64,000 nt of DNA from an uncultured Formosa sp. (GTDB taxonomy: Bacteria; Bacteroidota; Bacteroidia; Flavobacteriales; Flavobacteriaceae), in the NCBI GenBank assembly GCA_913052445.1, contig CAJXDP010000003.1, positions 59,744 through 123,743 of the forward strand. The letters are read 5' to 3'. Shown here one piece after another: positions 29,650 through 40,239 of the stretch. The notes beneath the pieces were generated by a model, which ran no database searches, had not been told where the DNA came from, and saw only the letters and a list, made by a program, of their open reading frames with translations. Within the stretch, counting starts at the first letter, position 1. Each line of letters starts with the position of its first letter. Both the position numbers and the translations under genes were made by a program.

Positions 29650-29734
29650 GGAGAGTTGGCAGAGTGGTCGAATGCGGCAGTCTTGAAAACTGTTGAGGGT
29701 CACACCTCCAGGGGTTCGAATCCCTTACTCTCCG
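29650..29734 (+). tRNA. tRNA-Ser (anticodon UGA)
   Basis: Acceptor GGAGAGT/ACTCTCC fully paired, long class II variable arm, loop CTTGAAA with anticodon TGA, T-loop GGTTCGAATCC; CCA not encoded. Confidence 0.95.
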
Positions 29735-29737
29735 CAC

Positions 29738-29770
29738 AAAAAACCCATAACAAATGTTATGGGTTTTTTC
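29738..29770 (+). terminator. intrinsic terminator of tRNA-Ser
   Basis: AACCCATAACA-AA-TGTTATGGGTT followed by a T-run. Confidence 0.92.
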
Positions 29771-29947
29771 TTAGACTTTTTATTAGAAGTTCAATTTAAG
29801 ATATAATCTATCAACTTAATGAAGTTGTTAATTAAATTGCTGGCACACTTTTCAGTTTTCTATATTGTACCGAATTAACAAAACAGTTTTTTAGGACCAT
29901 CGGTCTTTATTTTCAGCCTTATATTTGTATCATAAATATCAATCCTT

Positions 29948-31717
29948 ATGCAAGATCTAAAAAAATCCACAATAAAAGATAATAGAAAACCAAAAGTCAC
30001 CTTAAAGCAAGCTTTTAAAACAATTATATGGCCCAGACGAAACTTGGTGTTGATAGGGCTCTTACTTATAGTCATTCGAAGCTTATCTGGGTTTGTCTTG
30101 CCATTACAAAGTAAGGTCTTGTTAGATGAAGTGGTGCCAAATAATGATTACAAACTGTTGTATTCTTTGATCTTTATTGTTATAGGTTCTATAGTAGTTC
30201 AAGCGGTAACTTCTTTTTTACTTACGAAAGTATTAAGTATTCAAGCGCAGTATTTAATTAGTGAATTGAGAGCTCAAGTCCAAAAGAAAGTATTGTCATT
30301 GCCAATTAGTTTTTTCGATAATACTAAGTCGGGTGCTTTAGTGTCAAGGATCATGAGTGATGTTGAAGGTGTGAGGAACCTAATTGGAACTGGATTAGTT
30401 CAATTGGTAGGCGGCTCTTTTACCGCTATTTTGACCTTAATTATTCTATTAAAAATGAATGTATGGATGACGCTTTTTACCTTTATTCCACTGTCTGTTT
30501 TTGCAGTAATTGCTCTCAAAGCGTTTAAATATATACGTCCGATTTTTAGGGCTAGAGGAAAAATTAATGCCGACGTAAAAGGAAGATTAACAGAGACTTT
30601 ATCGGGTGTTCGTGTTATTAAAGCATTTAATGCGGAGGCACAGGAAAGTGAAACTTTTGCAAAAGGCGTGGATGCTATTTTTAACAATGTAAAAAAGAGC
30701 TTAACAGCTACAGCAATAATGACGAGTTCTTCAACCTTTTTAATTGGTTTAGCCACTACTGGAATTATGGGCATTGGAGGTCATTATATGATTCTAGGAG
30801 AAATAACGCCAGGAGATTTTTTACAATTTACTTTTCTGTTAGCATTTATGGTTGCCCCTATAGTTCAAATGAGTAATATTGGTAGTCAACTAACAGAAGC
30901 ATTGGCAGGTTTAGATCGAACAGAAGAGTTGATGAGAATGAAAGCTGAAGAAGATGATATTAATCGAAATATTGAACTTGAAGATTTTAAAGGTGAGCTT
31001 ATATTTAACGACGTGTCATTTGCGTACGAAAAAAACAAAGATGTTCTCCATAATATTGATTTTAAGGCTCCCTCTGGATCTGTAATTGCGTTGGTTGGTA
31101 GCTCAGGCTCAGGAAAATCTACTATTGCTGGTCTTTCTGCAACTTTTTTAAACCCTCAGTCTGGTACCATTACTATTGATGGAGAAGATTTGTCGAAAGT
31201 TAAACTTCAAAGTTTTAGAAAGCATTTAGGTGTAGTTTTGCAAGAAGAGTTTTTATTTGAAGGTACCGTACGAGAAAATATAATGTTCCCAAGACCCGAT
31301 GCTACAGAAATGCAAGTACAAGCATCTGTAAAAGCAGCTTATGTCAATGAATTTACGGATCGTTTTGAAGACGGTTTAGACACATTGATTGGGGAAAGAG
31401 GGGTGAAGTTGTCAGGAGGGCAAAGACAACGTATAGCTATTGCCAGAGCTATTTTAGCTGATCCAAAAATTATCATTTTAGATGAAGCTACTTCTAGTTT
31501 AGATACAGAAAGCGAAGCTTTAATTCAAAAAAGTTTTGGAGAATTAACTAAAAATAGAACAACCATAGTAATAGCTCACCGTTTAAGTACTATTCGTAAA
31601 GCTGATCAGATTTTAGTTATAGAAAACGGTCGTATTTGTGAAAGAGGAAATCATGATGATTTAATAAGCAAAAAAGGTAGGTACTTCGATTTATTCACCT
31701 ATCAGGCTAAGATTTAA
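29948..31717 (+). CDS. ABC exporter, fused permease/ATPase (MsbA-like)
   Basis: TM domain then VGSSGSGKSTIAG, KLSGGQRQRIAIARAIL, IILDEATSSLD. Confidence 0.93.
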   Translation: MQDLKKSTIKDNRKPKVTLKQAFKTIIWPRRNLVLIGLLLIVIRSLSGFVLPLQSKVLLDEVVPNNDYKLLYSLIFIVIGSIVVQAVTSFLLTKVLSIQAQYLISELRAQVQKKVLSLPISFFDNTKSGALVSRIMSDVEGVRNLIGTGLVQLVGGSFTAILTLIILLKMNVWMTLFTFIPLSVFAVIALKAFKYIRPIFRARGKINADVKGRLTETLSGVRVIKAFNAEAQESETFAKGVDAIFNNVKKSLTATAIMTSSSTFLIGLATTGIMGIGGHYMILGEITPGDFLQFTFLLAFMVAPIVQMSNIGSQLTEALAGLDRTEELMRMKAEEDDINRNIELEDFKGELIFNDVSFAYEKNKDVLHNIDFKAPSGSVIALVGSSGSGKSTIAGLSATFLNPQSGTITIDGEDLSKVKLQSFRKHLGVVLQEEFLFEGTVRENIMFPRPDATEMQVQASVKAAYVNEFTDRFEDGLDTLIGERGVKLSGGQRQRIAIARAILADPKIIILDEATSSLDTESEALIQKSFGELTKNRTTIVIAHRLSTIRKADQILVIENGRICERGNHDDLISKKGRYFDLFTYQAKI

Positions 31718-31763
31718 TTTGGTTGCAATTTTTATTTAATAGTCAATGTTGGATAGGAATAAA

Positions 31764-32510
31764 CTAAATACTAAGCTGCTTTTTAGCAAAAATTGCAGCA
31801 CCAATTATACCAGCATTATTTTTTAATTCAGCTGCTTTTATCGGAGTATTTATGTTAATAAATGCTTCAAATTTATCCATTTTTTTGCTAATTCCTCCAC
31901 CTATTATTAACAGGTCAGGATTGAATGTGTTTTCAATATGCTTTAAGAAGAAATTAACGCGTTTACCCCAAGACTTAAAGCTCCAGTCTTCTCTTTTTCT
32001 TGCAGAGTCTGCTGCGAAATACTCCATAATATCCCCTTTTCGACCATACATCCTTCCAAGTTCAAAATTAGAAAGCAGTTGTCCATTAAAAAATACTCCT
32101 GAACCAATTCCGGTTCCTAAAGTAATGGTAATAACTAGTCCCATTTTATTTTTACCAACCCCAAACTCCATAACACCCATGGCTGCAGCGTCAGCATCAT
32201 TTACAACATAATAGTTATTGTTTGTTATACTTTTAAAAAGTGTATCTATTTGAGTAAGTTCCCACGATGGATCTAAATTGCCGAAGTGCATTGCCTTACC
32301 ATTTTTTATTATAGTAGGGAAAGAAACGCCCACAGGTCCTTTCCATTCAAAACTTTTCATAAATACTTTCATCGTATTAGAGACATTTTCTGGGGTTGCT
32401 GGTTGTGGAGTGGGGACACGAAGCCGTTCGCTAATCAACTCACCTGTTTCGGAGTCTACTATAGCTCCTTTTATTCCAGTTCCTCCAATATCTATTCCTA
32501 ATATGTTCAT
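31764..32510 (-). CDS. polyphosphate--glucose phosphotransferase (ROK family)
   Basis: [51 protein letters not shown]. Confidence 0.85.
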   Translation of the reverse strand: MNILGIDIGGTGIKGAIVDSETGELISERLRVPTPQPATPENVSNTMKVFMKSFEWKGPVGVSFPTIIKNGKAMHFGNLDPSWELTQIDTLFKSITNNNYYVVNDADAAAMGVMEFGVGKNKMGLVITITLGTGIGSGVFFNGQLLSNFELGRMYGRKGDIMEYFAADSARKREDWSFKSWGKRVNFFLKHIENTFNPDLLIIGGGISKKMDKFEAFININTPIKAAELKNNAGIIGAAIFAKKQLSI

Positions 32511-32526
32511 TTATATTATTTTAATT

Positions 32527-33003
32527 TTATTCATTGAGTTGCTCAAGTTTTTCTCTGAAATCGAATTGTAAATCTTCATGTAGCTTTATTATTTTCTTTT
32601 CTATATTTTCAATTTGTTTCAGGAAAATATTAGTAAGTGTAATGTTGTTATTTATTGAAGGATTAAGCTTTTTAAGCTTGATACAATAATAGATCAGGAG
32701 CTCAACTTCAGTTTCTTTACTATTTGAATAGCGTGCATACTTTTTTAAGAGACGTAAAATCTTACGAACACTTTTTTTAATGTAAAAATAACTTTTAGTA
32801 TTAATCTCTTCAAATAATTGATTTGTGTGTTCTTTTATTCCAGCGATATAAAAGGTTTCATCTTCAGATTCAAATAGTAAATAGGTTAGTAGTTCCTTAT
32901 TTTCAATTTTAAAACGCGCAAGTCGTAGACATAGTTGTCTTAAATGTTCTTCATCTAAAGTTTCAAGTTCTTTCTTAAGCTGTATGACTGTTGCCGCTTT
33001 CAT
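32527..33003 (-). CDS. hypothetical helical protein (track starts at 33042; likely start MKAATVIQLKKEL at 33003)
   Basis: Long helical/Leu-Lys-rich sequence; no family recognised. Confidence 0.7.
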   Translation of the reverse strand: MKAATVIQLKKELETLDEEHLRQLCLRLARFKIENKELLTYLLFESEDETFYIAGIKEHTNQLFEEINTKSYFYIKKSVRKILRLLKKYARYSNSKETEVELLIYYCIKLKKLNPSINNNITLTNIFLKQIENIEKKIIKLHEDLQFDFREKLEQLNE

Positions 33004-33173
33004 AATCCTTGTAATATTACAATTTTTAAGGAAACAACGCAAATAGAAAAGTTATCTATGCATGGCTATTAAATCTTTGTTTAATATCTATTTTTTTTAA
33101 TATTGACCAATCGTTAATTCATGGTATTTTTTAGATTCTATTGCTTCAATAATTGTATTTTTGAAAATTCATT

Positions 33174-34196
33174 ATGGATTCAATTACACAAATAGTATTA
33201 GGTGCGGCTTGCGGAGAAGCCATTCTTGGAAAAAAGATAGGGAATCGTGCATTGCTTTTTGGAGCTATTGGTGGTACTGTTCCAGACTTAGATGTGTTTA
33301 TTGGTAGAGTAATTTACAACAATGAAATAGATTCGATGGCATTTCACCGAGGATTCATGCATTCCTTTTTATTTGCAATTTTAGGGGCTATTGCATTCGG
33401 AGTGTTTGTTTTTTGGCTTTACAATCGAGGAAAACGATACGGAATGACAACTCAAAGGGAATGGGTTTGGTTGTTTTTTGCTTCTATTTTTACTCATCCA
33501 ATTTTAGATTCCTTCACAGCTTACGGCACCCAGTTATTTGCACCTTTTTCTAATTATAGAGTAGCTTTTAATAATATTTCAGTTGCTGACCCTTTATATA
33601 CGCTCCCTTTTTTAGTTTCATTAATTATTGTCATGTTTTTAAGGAGAAATTCATCAAAACGTCGGCTATTTTTAAAGCTAGGGCTGGGGGTTAGTTCTTT
33701 GTATATGATTCTGACACTGGTCAACAAATACCATGTTAATTTAGTTTACAAAAAGGCTTTAGCGAAAGAGCATATAAATTATCTACGCTTCCAAACTCAA
33801 CCTACTATTTTAAATAATTTTCTATGGTATGGAATTGCAGAAACAACTGACGCCTATTTTGTTGGTTTTTATTCCATTCTAGATACTAATCCGGTTGTAA
33901 GTAAGTGGCACAAGTTGCCAAAGAATCATGATTTAATTGGAGATATGCCTAAGGATTTAGAAACGCTTTCCTGGTTTAGTGGAGGCTACTATAGTTTGAG
34001 CGAAACCTCTGATCCTAAAACTTATTTATTTAAAGATCTAAGGTATCCATTGATGGATGAAAATGACCCAAACTCTACGATATTTAAATTTACGATTACA
34101 AAAAAAGAAGAGCGTTGGGAAGCTGCTCCATTTTACGCTTCTGATGTGAATAGAGGTTCTTTAAACTCTTTTTGGACTCGACTTAAAGGAATCTAA
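33174..34196 (+). CDS. YdjM/LexA-binding-type inner membrane metal-dependent hydrolase
   Basis: MDSITQIVLGAACGEAILGKKIGNRALLFGAIGGTVPDLDV, FHRGFMHS, THPILDSFTAYGTQLFAPF. Confidence 0.9.
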   Translation: MDSITQIVLGAACGEAILGKKIGNRALLFGAIGGTVPDLDVFIGRVIYNNEIDSMAFHRGFMHSFLFAILGAIAFGVFVFWLYNRGKRYGMTTQREWVWLFFASIFTHPILDSFTAYGTQLFAPFSNYRVAFNNISVADPLYTLPFLVSLIIVMFLRRNSSKRRLFLKLGLGVSSLYMILTLVNKYHVNLVYKKALAKEHINYLRFQTQPTILNNFLWYGIAETTDAYFVGFYSILDTNPVVSKWHKLPKNHDLIGDMPKDLETLSWFSGGYYSLSETSDPKTYLFKDLRYPLMDENDPNSTIFKFTITKKEERWEAAPFYASDVNRGSLNSFWTRLKGI

Positions 34197-35395
34197 GAAA
34201 TTACACCAATTATTTTCATACAGGCTTTCATTTTATCGTAGGTGCGTTTAATGTCATTATCTAGACCTATTGAAAACCGAATAAGTCCATCTGTTAGCCC
34301 CATTTCTTTTTGTTCTTCTTCTGGAATCTCAGATGATGTAGAGCTACCAGGTGCGCTAAATAATGTTTTATAAAATCCTAAGCTTACCGCCAGATACCCC
34401 AAGTTTTCTTTTTGCATTAGTTCCATTAAAGCATTCGCTTTTTCTAAGCTTCCAGCGTCGATGGTCATCATCCCTCCAAACCCATACTCAGCATTCATCA
34501 TGTTTTTGAATATTTTATGTGACGGGTGTGATTGTAATCCAGGATAGACTGTTTTAACTCCATCTTTTTCAAACTTTTCAGCTAAATATAATGCATTTGA
34601 ACTATGTTGTTTGATTCTTATATGAAGGGTCCTAAGGTTTTTTAATATTGATGAAGCACGAAGGCTATCCATTGTTGCGCCAAATAACATAGCCGCCCCA
34701 TCTATTACACTCTTTAAGTTATCTATCATATCTTGTGTTCCACAAACAACACCTCCGACAGTATCACTAGAGCCATTAATAAACTTCGTTAAACTATGAA
34801 TTACAATATCTGCCCCTAGCTCTTTAGGACATATGGACAACGGGGAAAACGTGTTGTCTACAACAAGACTTAGGTTGTACTTTTTAGCGAGTCTTGCTAA
34901 GCCCGGAATATCAGCCACTTCAAGTAATGGATTACTAATAGATTCACAGTAGAGCACTTTGGTCTTAGAAGTAATTTTAGCTTCTACAGTCTTTAGACAT
35001 GTGATATCTACAAAGCTCGTATTAATATTTAGTCTTGGAGCAAAGTTTTTTAAAAAGGCGTAGGTTCCTCCGTAAATTGTACGGCTAGATACAACATGAT
35101 CATTTGCTTTACATAATTGCATAAGAACTGAAGTTATTGATCCCATTCCAGAAGCAGAAACGTTAGCAGTTTCTGTGCCTTCCATTGCCGCAAGGGCTTC
35201 TCCTAGGTACATACTTGATGGAGTGGTGTGTCTTGCATATAAATAGCAGCCATCTGCATTACCTTCAAATGTATCAAACATTGTTTTTGCAGAAAGAAAA
35301 GTGAAAGTTGAAGAATCAGATATAGACGGGTTAACCCCTCCAAATTCTCCAAAATATTTTAAGTCTTGTATGTTATTTGCAGGTTTAATAGCCAT
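34193..35395 (-). CDS. PLP-dependent trans-sulfuration-family enzyme (methionine gamma-lyase-like)
   Basis: YLYARHTTPSSMYLGEALAAMEGTE, SLVVDNTFSPL, DIVIHSLTKFINGSSDTVGG (PLP Lys). Confidence 0.85.
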   Translation of the reverse strand: MAIKPANNIQDLKYFGEFGGVNPSISDSSTFTFLSAKTMFDTFEGNADGCYLYARHTTPSSMYLGEALAAMEGTETANVSASGMGSITSVLMQLCKANDHVVSSRTIYGGTYAFLKNFAPRLNINTSFVDITCLKTVEAKITSKTKVLYCESISNPLLEVADIPGLARLAKKYNLSLVVDNTFSPLSICPKELGADIVIHSLTKFINGSSDTVGGVVCGTQDMIDNLKSVIDGAAMLFGATMDSLRASSILKNLRTLHIRIKQHSSNALYLAEKFEKDGVKTVYPGLQSHPSHKIFKNMMNAEYGFGGMMTIDAGSLEKANALMELMQKENLGYLAVSLGFYKTLFSAPGSSTSSEIPEEEQKEMGLTDGLIRFSIGLDNDIKRTYDKMKACMKIIGVIS

Positions 35396-35556
35396 GTTAT
35401 TTAGTTTTAAATAAATTATTAATAAATTTCGTAAATTTTAGAATCAAATACAACTACTATATTGTTTTGTAATAAATAAAACTAAGTATTAGGTTATATA
35501 TAGATAATTAATTTATATTTTTACTATACACTTTAATATTAAGAAATTTTTTCAAA

Positions 35557-36015
35557 ATGAAACTCGATGCAATTGACACTAAGCTTTTAAATCTTCTACA
35601 AGAGGATTCAAAACAAACCAATAAAGAACTATCTTCAAAACTTCATATGTCAGTAACAGCGATTTACGAACGTATCAAAAAACTTGAAAAAGCAGGAACT
35701 ATTGATAAATATGTTGCCTTAGTGAATAAACAGAGTATTGGAAGAGCTTTTGTTGCTTTTTGTCATATTAAGTTAGTAAAACATTCTCAGGAACTTGTTA
35801 GTAGATTTGAAAAAGAAGTCGTTATTATTGACGAAATACTTGAAGTTTATCATCTTAGTGGTGACTATGATTACTTGCTCAAAGTTCATGTTGAAGATAT
35901 GGAGTCTTTCCGTAAATTTATGGTTTCTAAACTTACAAATATCGATCATATTGGTAGTACACATAGTATGTTTGTAATATCAGAGGTTAAACATACGACC
36001 GCCGTTAATATTTAG
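35557..36015 (+). CDS. Lrp/AsnC family transcriptional regulator
   Basis: LDAIDTKLLNLLQEDSKQTNKELSSKLHMSVTAIYERIKKLEKAGTI HTH plus RAM domain. Confidence 0.93.
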   Translation: MKLDAIDTKLLNLLQEDSKQTNKELSSKLHMSVTAIYERIKKLEKAGTIDKYVALVNKQSIGRAFVAFCHIKLVKHSQELVSRFEKEVVIIDEILEVYHLSGDYDYLLKVHVEDMESFRKFMVSKLTNIDHIGSTHSMFVISEVKHTTAVNI

Positions 36016-36082
36016 ATCCAAAATTATTCTTCCATTGAATATATGTTTGTACTTTTGTTATTAATTAAAAAATCATACCATT

Positions 36083-37483
36083 ATGAAATCATATGATGTT
36101 GCTATCATAGGGTCAGGACCAGGAGGATACGTTGCTGCTATACGTTGCGCACAGTTAGGAATGAAAACAGCTATTATAGAAAAGTATTCAACTTTAGGCG
36201 GTACTTGTCTAAATGTTGGATGTATTCCAAGTAAAGCATTATTAGACTCTTCACATCATTACGACGATGCTGTAAAGCATTTTGAAACTCATGGAATTGA
36301 AATTCCAGGTGAAATAAAAGTCAATTTAGAAAAAATGATTGCTCGTAAACAAGCTGTTGTTGATCAAACAACTGGAGGTATTGATTTCTTAATGTCTAAA
36401 AATAAAATTGATGTTTATCATGGCACGGGAGCTTTTAAAGATGCTACTCATATCGCTATCACTGGAGATACAATTAAGGAAATAGAAGCTAAATATAGCA
36501 TCATAGCAACCGGAAGTAAACCATCAACTTTGACTTTTGCTACTGTAGATAAAGAACGTATTATTACTTCTACTGAAGCATTGAAATTAAAGGAAATTCC
36601 TAAACATTTAATAATTATAGGTGGAGGAGTTATAGGACTAGAATTAGGACAAGTTTACAAACGCTTAGGTTCTGAAGTTACAGTAATAGAATACATGGAT
36701 CGAATTATTCCAACGATGGACTCAAGTTTGTCAAAGGAACTAAATAAAGTATTTAGAAAACAAAAGTTTAAAGTAAACCTATCTCACAAAGTAACTTCAG
36801 TTGAAAGAAATGGAAATGAGATTTTAGTTACTGCTGAAAATAAAAAAGGAGAACTTGTTGATTTTAAAGGAGACTATTGTCTAGTTTCAGTTGGACGAAG
36901 TCCTTATACTTCAGGCCTAAATACCGAATCTGCTGGAGTCAAGTTATCCGACCGTGGCCAGGTAGAGGTTAACGATAAATTACAGACTTCAACTTCAAAT
37001 ATTTATGCAATCGGTGATGTTGTAAAAGGAGCTATGTTGGCTCATAAAGCTGAAGAAGAAGGTATTTTTGTTGCTGAAACTATAGCAGGGCAAAAACCTC
37101 ACATCAATTATAACCTAATTCCAGGGGTTGTTTATACTTGGCCTGAAGTTGCTTCTGTTGGTAAAACTGAAGATCAATTAAAGGAAGATGGTGTTGATTA
37201 CAAATCTGGTCAATTCCCAATGAGGGCTTTAGGAAGAAGTCGTGCGAGTATGGATTTAGATGGTTTTGTCAAAATCCTTGCGGATAAGACTACAGATGAG
37301 ATTTTAGGAGTTCACATGATCGGGGCACGTTGTGCTGATTTAATTTCTGAAGCTGTAGTGGCCATGGAATTTAGAGCTTCTGCTGAAGATATTTCAAGAA
37401 TGTCTCATGCACATCCAACATATTCAGAAGCAATTAAAGAAGCCGCTTTGGCTGCTACTGAAGATCGTGCATTGCATATATAA
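36083..37483 (+). CDS. lpdA: dihydrolipoyl dehydrogenase (paralogue 1)
   Basis: GSGPGGYVAAIRCAQLG, LGGTCLNVGCIPSKALL, HAHPTYSEAIKEAALA. Confidence 0.95.
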   Translation: MKSYDVAIIGSGPGGYVAAIRCAQLGMKTAIIEKYSTLGGTCLNVGCIPSKALLDSSHHYDDAVKHFETHGIEIPGEIKVNLEKMIARKQAVVDQTTGGIDFLMSKNKIDVYHGTGAFKDATHIAITGDTIKEIEAKYSIIATGSKPSTLTFATVDKERIITSTEALKLKEIPKHLIIIGGGVIGLELGQVYKRLGSEVTVIEYMDRIIPTMDSSLSKELNKVFRKQKFKVNLSHKVTSVERNGNEILVTAENKKGELVDFKGDYCLVSVGRSPYTSGLNTESAGVKLSDRGQVEVNDKLQTSTSNIYAIGDVVKGAMLAHKAEEEGIFVAETIAGQKPHINYNLIPGVVYTWPEVASVGKTEDQLKEDGVDYKSGQFPMRALGRSRASMDLDGFVKILADKTTDEILGVHMIGARCADLISEAVVAMEFRASAEDISRMSHAHPTYSEAIKEAALAATEDRALHI

Positions 37484-37489
37484 TTTTTT

Positions 37490-38842
37490 TTATTTTTTAT
37501 TTCGTCTGTTGTAGTTTTTATCTCCTCTAGTTTGAGGCTTTTTATATTTTTTAGCAATAATACGTTGGTAAGATCCACCTAAGTTTTCCTTTTTATTTTT
37601 TTCGCTTTTTTCGTGAAATGCTGGACCTCTAGTATCGGCTTCTGTTCTTTTATGTGGATTGTAATGTTCTTTTAATTGTGGGCGTTCTTCTTCAATAAGT
37701 TCCTTAGAAATTTCTATTTGTTCAGGAATTTCTATATTTTCAATTTTCATTTTCATTAAGCCCTCAATAGCATCCTTGGCGTCTGATTCATCTACTTTAC
37801 ACAAAAGTAAACTTATTCCTTTTCTTTTTGCTCTTCCAGTTCGACCAATTCGATGCATATAATTTTCTGGATATTCAGGAGTATCAAAATTGATAACATG
37901 AGATACACCTTCAATGTCTAATCCTCTGGCCATTACATCAGTTGATACTAAAATTCGATTGACCCCATTTCTAAACTGCTCGACACTTCTTAAACGATAA
38001 TTTTGTGTCTTATTTGAATGAATCACACAACATTCTTCATGGAATACTTCCTCTAAAGAGTTGAATAGTCTATCAGCCATTCTTTTATTTGATACAAAAA
38101 TAAGTACTCGATAATAAGCTTCAATATCACTCATTAAAAATCTGATCAAATTTATTTTTGTGTAGTAATTAGGAACTTCATACATAAATTGTCGTATGTT
38201 TTCAAGAGGTGTTCCTGAAAGAGCGACGGAAATACGTTCTGGATTTATAAAAAAATCAGTTATTAAAACATCTACATCATAAGTCATCGTTGCAGAAAAC
38301 ATAATATTTTGACGTCGTTGAGGAAGAAGGTCAAAAATATTTATAAGTTGGTGTCTAAATCCTAAATCAAGCATTACATCTACTTCATCAATGACTAGTT
38401 TTTGAATGTTTTTAAGTTGTAAGACCCTGCTTAAGGCAAGATCGTAAAGTCTTCCGGGAGTCGCAACAAGAATATCAATTCCTTCTGATATTTGTTGTTT
38501 TTGTGAGTTAATGTTTGTTCCACCATAGACCCCCAAGGCTCTATTATTTGTGTAAACACTTAGAGCTTCTAACGAATCTATAACCTGGACGACAAGCTCA
38601 CGAGTAGGTACCATTATTAGAATTCTCGGGTTTTCTTGTGTAGAATACTCTAAGTTTTTAACAATAGGAAGCAAATAGGCTAATGTTTTACCTGTCCCAG
38701 TTTGAGCTATTCCTACCACGTCTTTTCCTGCGCAAATCACATTAAATGCAGCTTGCTGAATAGGAGTCGGTTCGGAATATCCAAAATCATCAAGAGCATT
38801 GATTAAGGGTTGAGTTAATTTAAAGTTTTCGAAAGATAACAT
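37490..38842 (-). CDS. DEAD/DEAH-box RNA helicase (track starts at 38878; likely start MLSFENF at 38842)
   Basis: PIQQAAFNVICAGKDVVGIAQTGTGKTLAY, DEVDVMLDLGF, FSATM, HRIGRTGRAKRKG, basic C-tail. Motif II reads DEVD. Confidence 0.93.
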   Translation of the reverse strand: MLSFENFKLTQPLINALDDFGYSEPTPIQQAAFNVICAGKDVVGIAQTGTGKTLAYLLPIVKNLEYSTQENPRILIMVPTRELVVQVIDSLEALSVYTNNRALGVYGGTNINSQKQQISEGIDILVATPGRLYDLALSRVLQLKNIQKLVIDEVDVMLDLGFRHQLINIFDLLPQRRQNIMFSATMTYDVDVLITDFFINPERISVALSGTPLENIRQFMYEVPNYYTKINLIRFLMSDIEAYYRVLIFVSNKRMADRLFNSLEEVFHEECCVIHSNKTQNYRLRSVEQFRNGVNRILVSTDVMARGLDIEGVSHVINFDTPEYPENYMHRIGRTGRAKRKGISLLLCKVDESDAKDAIEGLMKMKIENIEIPEQIEISKELIEEERPQLKEHYNPHKRTEADTRGPAFHEKSEKNKKENLGGSYQRIIAKKYKKPQTRGDKNYNRRNKK

Positions 38843-38933
38843 TAATAATAATTTGCCACAAAGGTAAGGTATTCTCATAAAGTGATGATTTATTATTTAT
38901 AAGTGATTAACTTCGTCTTCTTAAATTAATTCA

Positions 38934-40223
38934 GTGAGGCGAGAAAAAACAATAATACTTCTTTCGGTTGAAGAGTTTAAAGCCCAAATACTGTCTTGGT
39001 CTCAACAATTTGAAGAAGTTGTTTGGCTAGATTCTAACAAGTGTTTACATTCTAATTCTAGCTATGACACCATTTTAGCAGTGAATGCCTTCACTGGAAT
39101 TCAAACAGATACTTTGAATGGCTTTAATAAATTAAAGGAATATCAAGAAACAACTAAAGATTGGGTTTTTGGATATCTTTCCTATGATTTAAAAAATGAT
39201 ATTGAATCACTTAGTTCACAAAATTTTGATGGGCTAAATTTTCCAGACCTTTACTTCTTTCAGCCGCAGAAACTATTTTTATTTAAAGATAATAATTTAA
39301 CAGTAAAATATTTAAATTGTGTTTCTGATGAAATTGAGTCTGATTTGGAAGATATAAGCTCATTCTCTGAAATTCCTCAATACAATATTTCTAATAAGAT
39401 TAAGATTGAATCTCGTTTATCTAAAGCCACGTACATAGAAAAGGTAAAATCAATGCTGTCTCATATCCAAAGAGGCGATATTTATGAGGCTAATTTTTGT
39501 CAAGAATTTTATGCGACTGCACAGCTAAATCCATTGCAGACTTATTTTAGTCTTAATTCAATAACTAAAACACCATTTGCATCATTCGTTAAAAATAAAA
39601 ATCATTTTTTACTATCTTCTTCACCAGAGCGATATATTAAAAATGAGGCCAGTTTTATTACCTCTCAACCGATTAAAGGAACGACTAGACGCTCTAAAAA
39701 TAGTAATGAAGATGAGAAACTTAAATATGCATTAGAAAATGATCAAAAAGAACGAAGTGAAAACATTATGATTGTTGATTTAGTTCGGAATGATTTATCT
39801 AAAATAGCTAAAAAAGGGACCGTTAAAGTTACAAATCTTTGTGAGATTCATAGTTTTAAACAAGTTCATCATATGATATCTACAATTGTAGCTGAAGCTT
39901 TACCAACGGTTTCTCCTGTGGACGTTATTGCTGCAACTTTCCCAATGGGTAGTATGACAGGTGCTCCTAAAATATCAGCGATGAAAATCATTGAAGCGCT
40001 TGAAGAGACTAAAAGAGGTGTCTACTCTGGAGCTGTAGGCTATTTTTCTCCAGATGGTGATTTTGATTTTAATGTCGTCATTAGAAGTATTTTATATAAT
40101 GCGGCTAATTCGTATATTTCTTTTTCTGTCGGCAGTGCTATTACTTCTAAGAGTATTCCTGAAAAAGAGTACGAAGAATGCCTAGTGAAAGCTAAAGCTA
40201 TGCGTAGTGTTTTGGAGAATTAA
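38934..40223 (+). CDS. pabB: aminodeoxychorismate synthase component I / chorismate-binding protein (GTG start)
   Basis: PIKGTTRR (PabB-type Lys), RSENIMIVDLVRNDLSK, PMGSMTGAPKISAMKIIEALE. Confidence 0.87.
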   Translation: MRREKTIILLSVEEFKAQILSWSQQFEEVVWLDSNKCLHSNSSYDTILAVNAFTGIQTDTLNGFNKLKEYQETTKDWVFGYLSYDLKNDIESLSSQNFDGLNFPDLYFFQPQKLFLFKDNNLTVKYLNCVSDEIESDLEDISSFSEIPQYNISNKIKIESRLSKATYIEKVKSMLSHIQRGDIYEANFCQEFYATAQLNPLQTYFSLNSITKTPFASFVKNKNHFLLSSSPERYIKNEASFITSQPIKGTTRRSKNSNEDEKLKYALENDQKERSENIMIVDLVRNDLSKIAKKGTVKVTNLCEIHSFKQVHHMISTIVAEALPTVSPVDVIAATFPMGSMTGAPKISAMKIIEALEETKRGVYSGAVGYFSPDGDFDFNVVIRSILYNAANSYISFSVGSAITSKSIPEKEYEECLVKAKAMRSVLEN

Positions 40224-40239
40224 TTTGTAATTTTGTTAA

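Noticed and set aside
29650-29948. tRNA-Ser as a possible integration site beside xerD
   Set aside because: The recombinase looks like the housekeeping XerC/D, the tRNA has its own terminator, and no repeat of the tRNA 3' end or foreign genes follow.
29875-30774. Antisense ORFs (29875..30075, 30400..30774) at the ABC exporter
   Set aside because: Overlap the exporter start and TM region; shadow ORFs.
31852-32571. Plus-strand ORFs over the polyphosphate glucokinase
   Set aside because: Proline/isoleucine-rich shadow frames of a conserved ROK gene.
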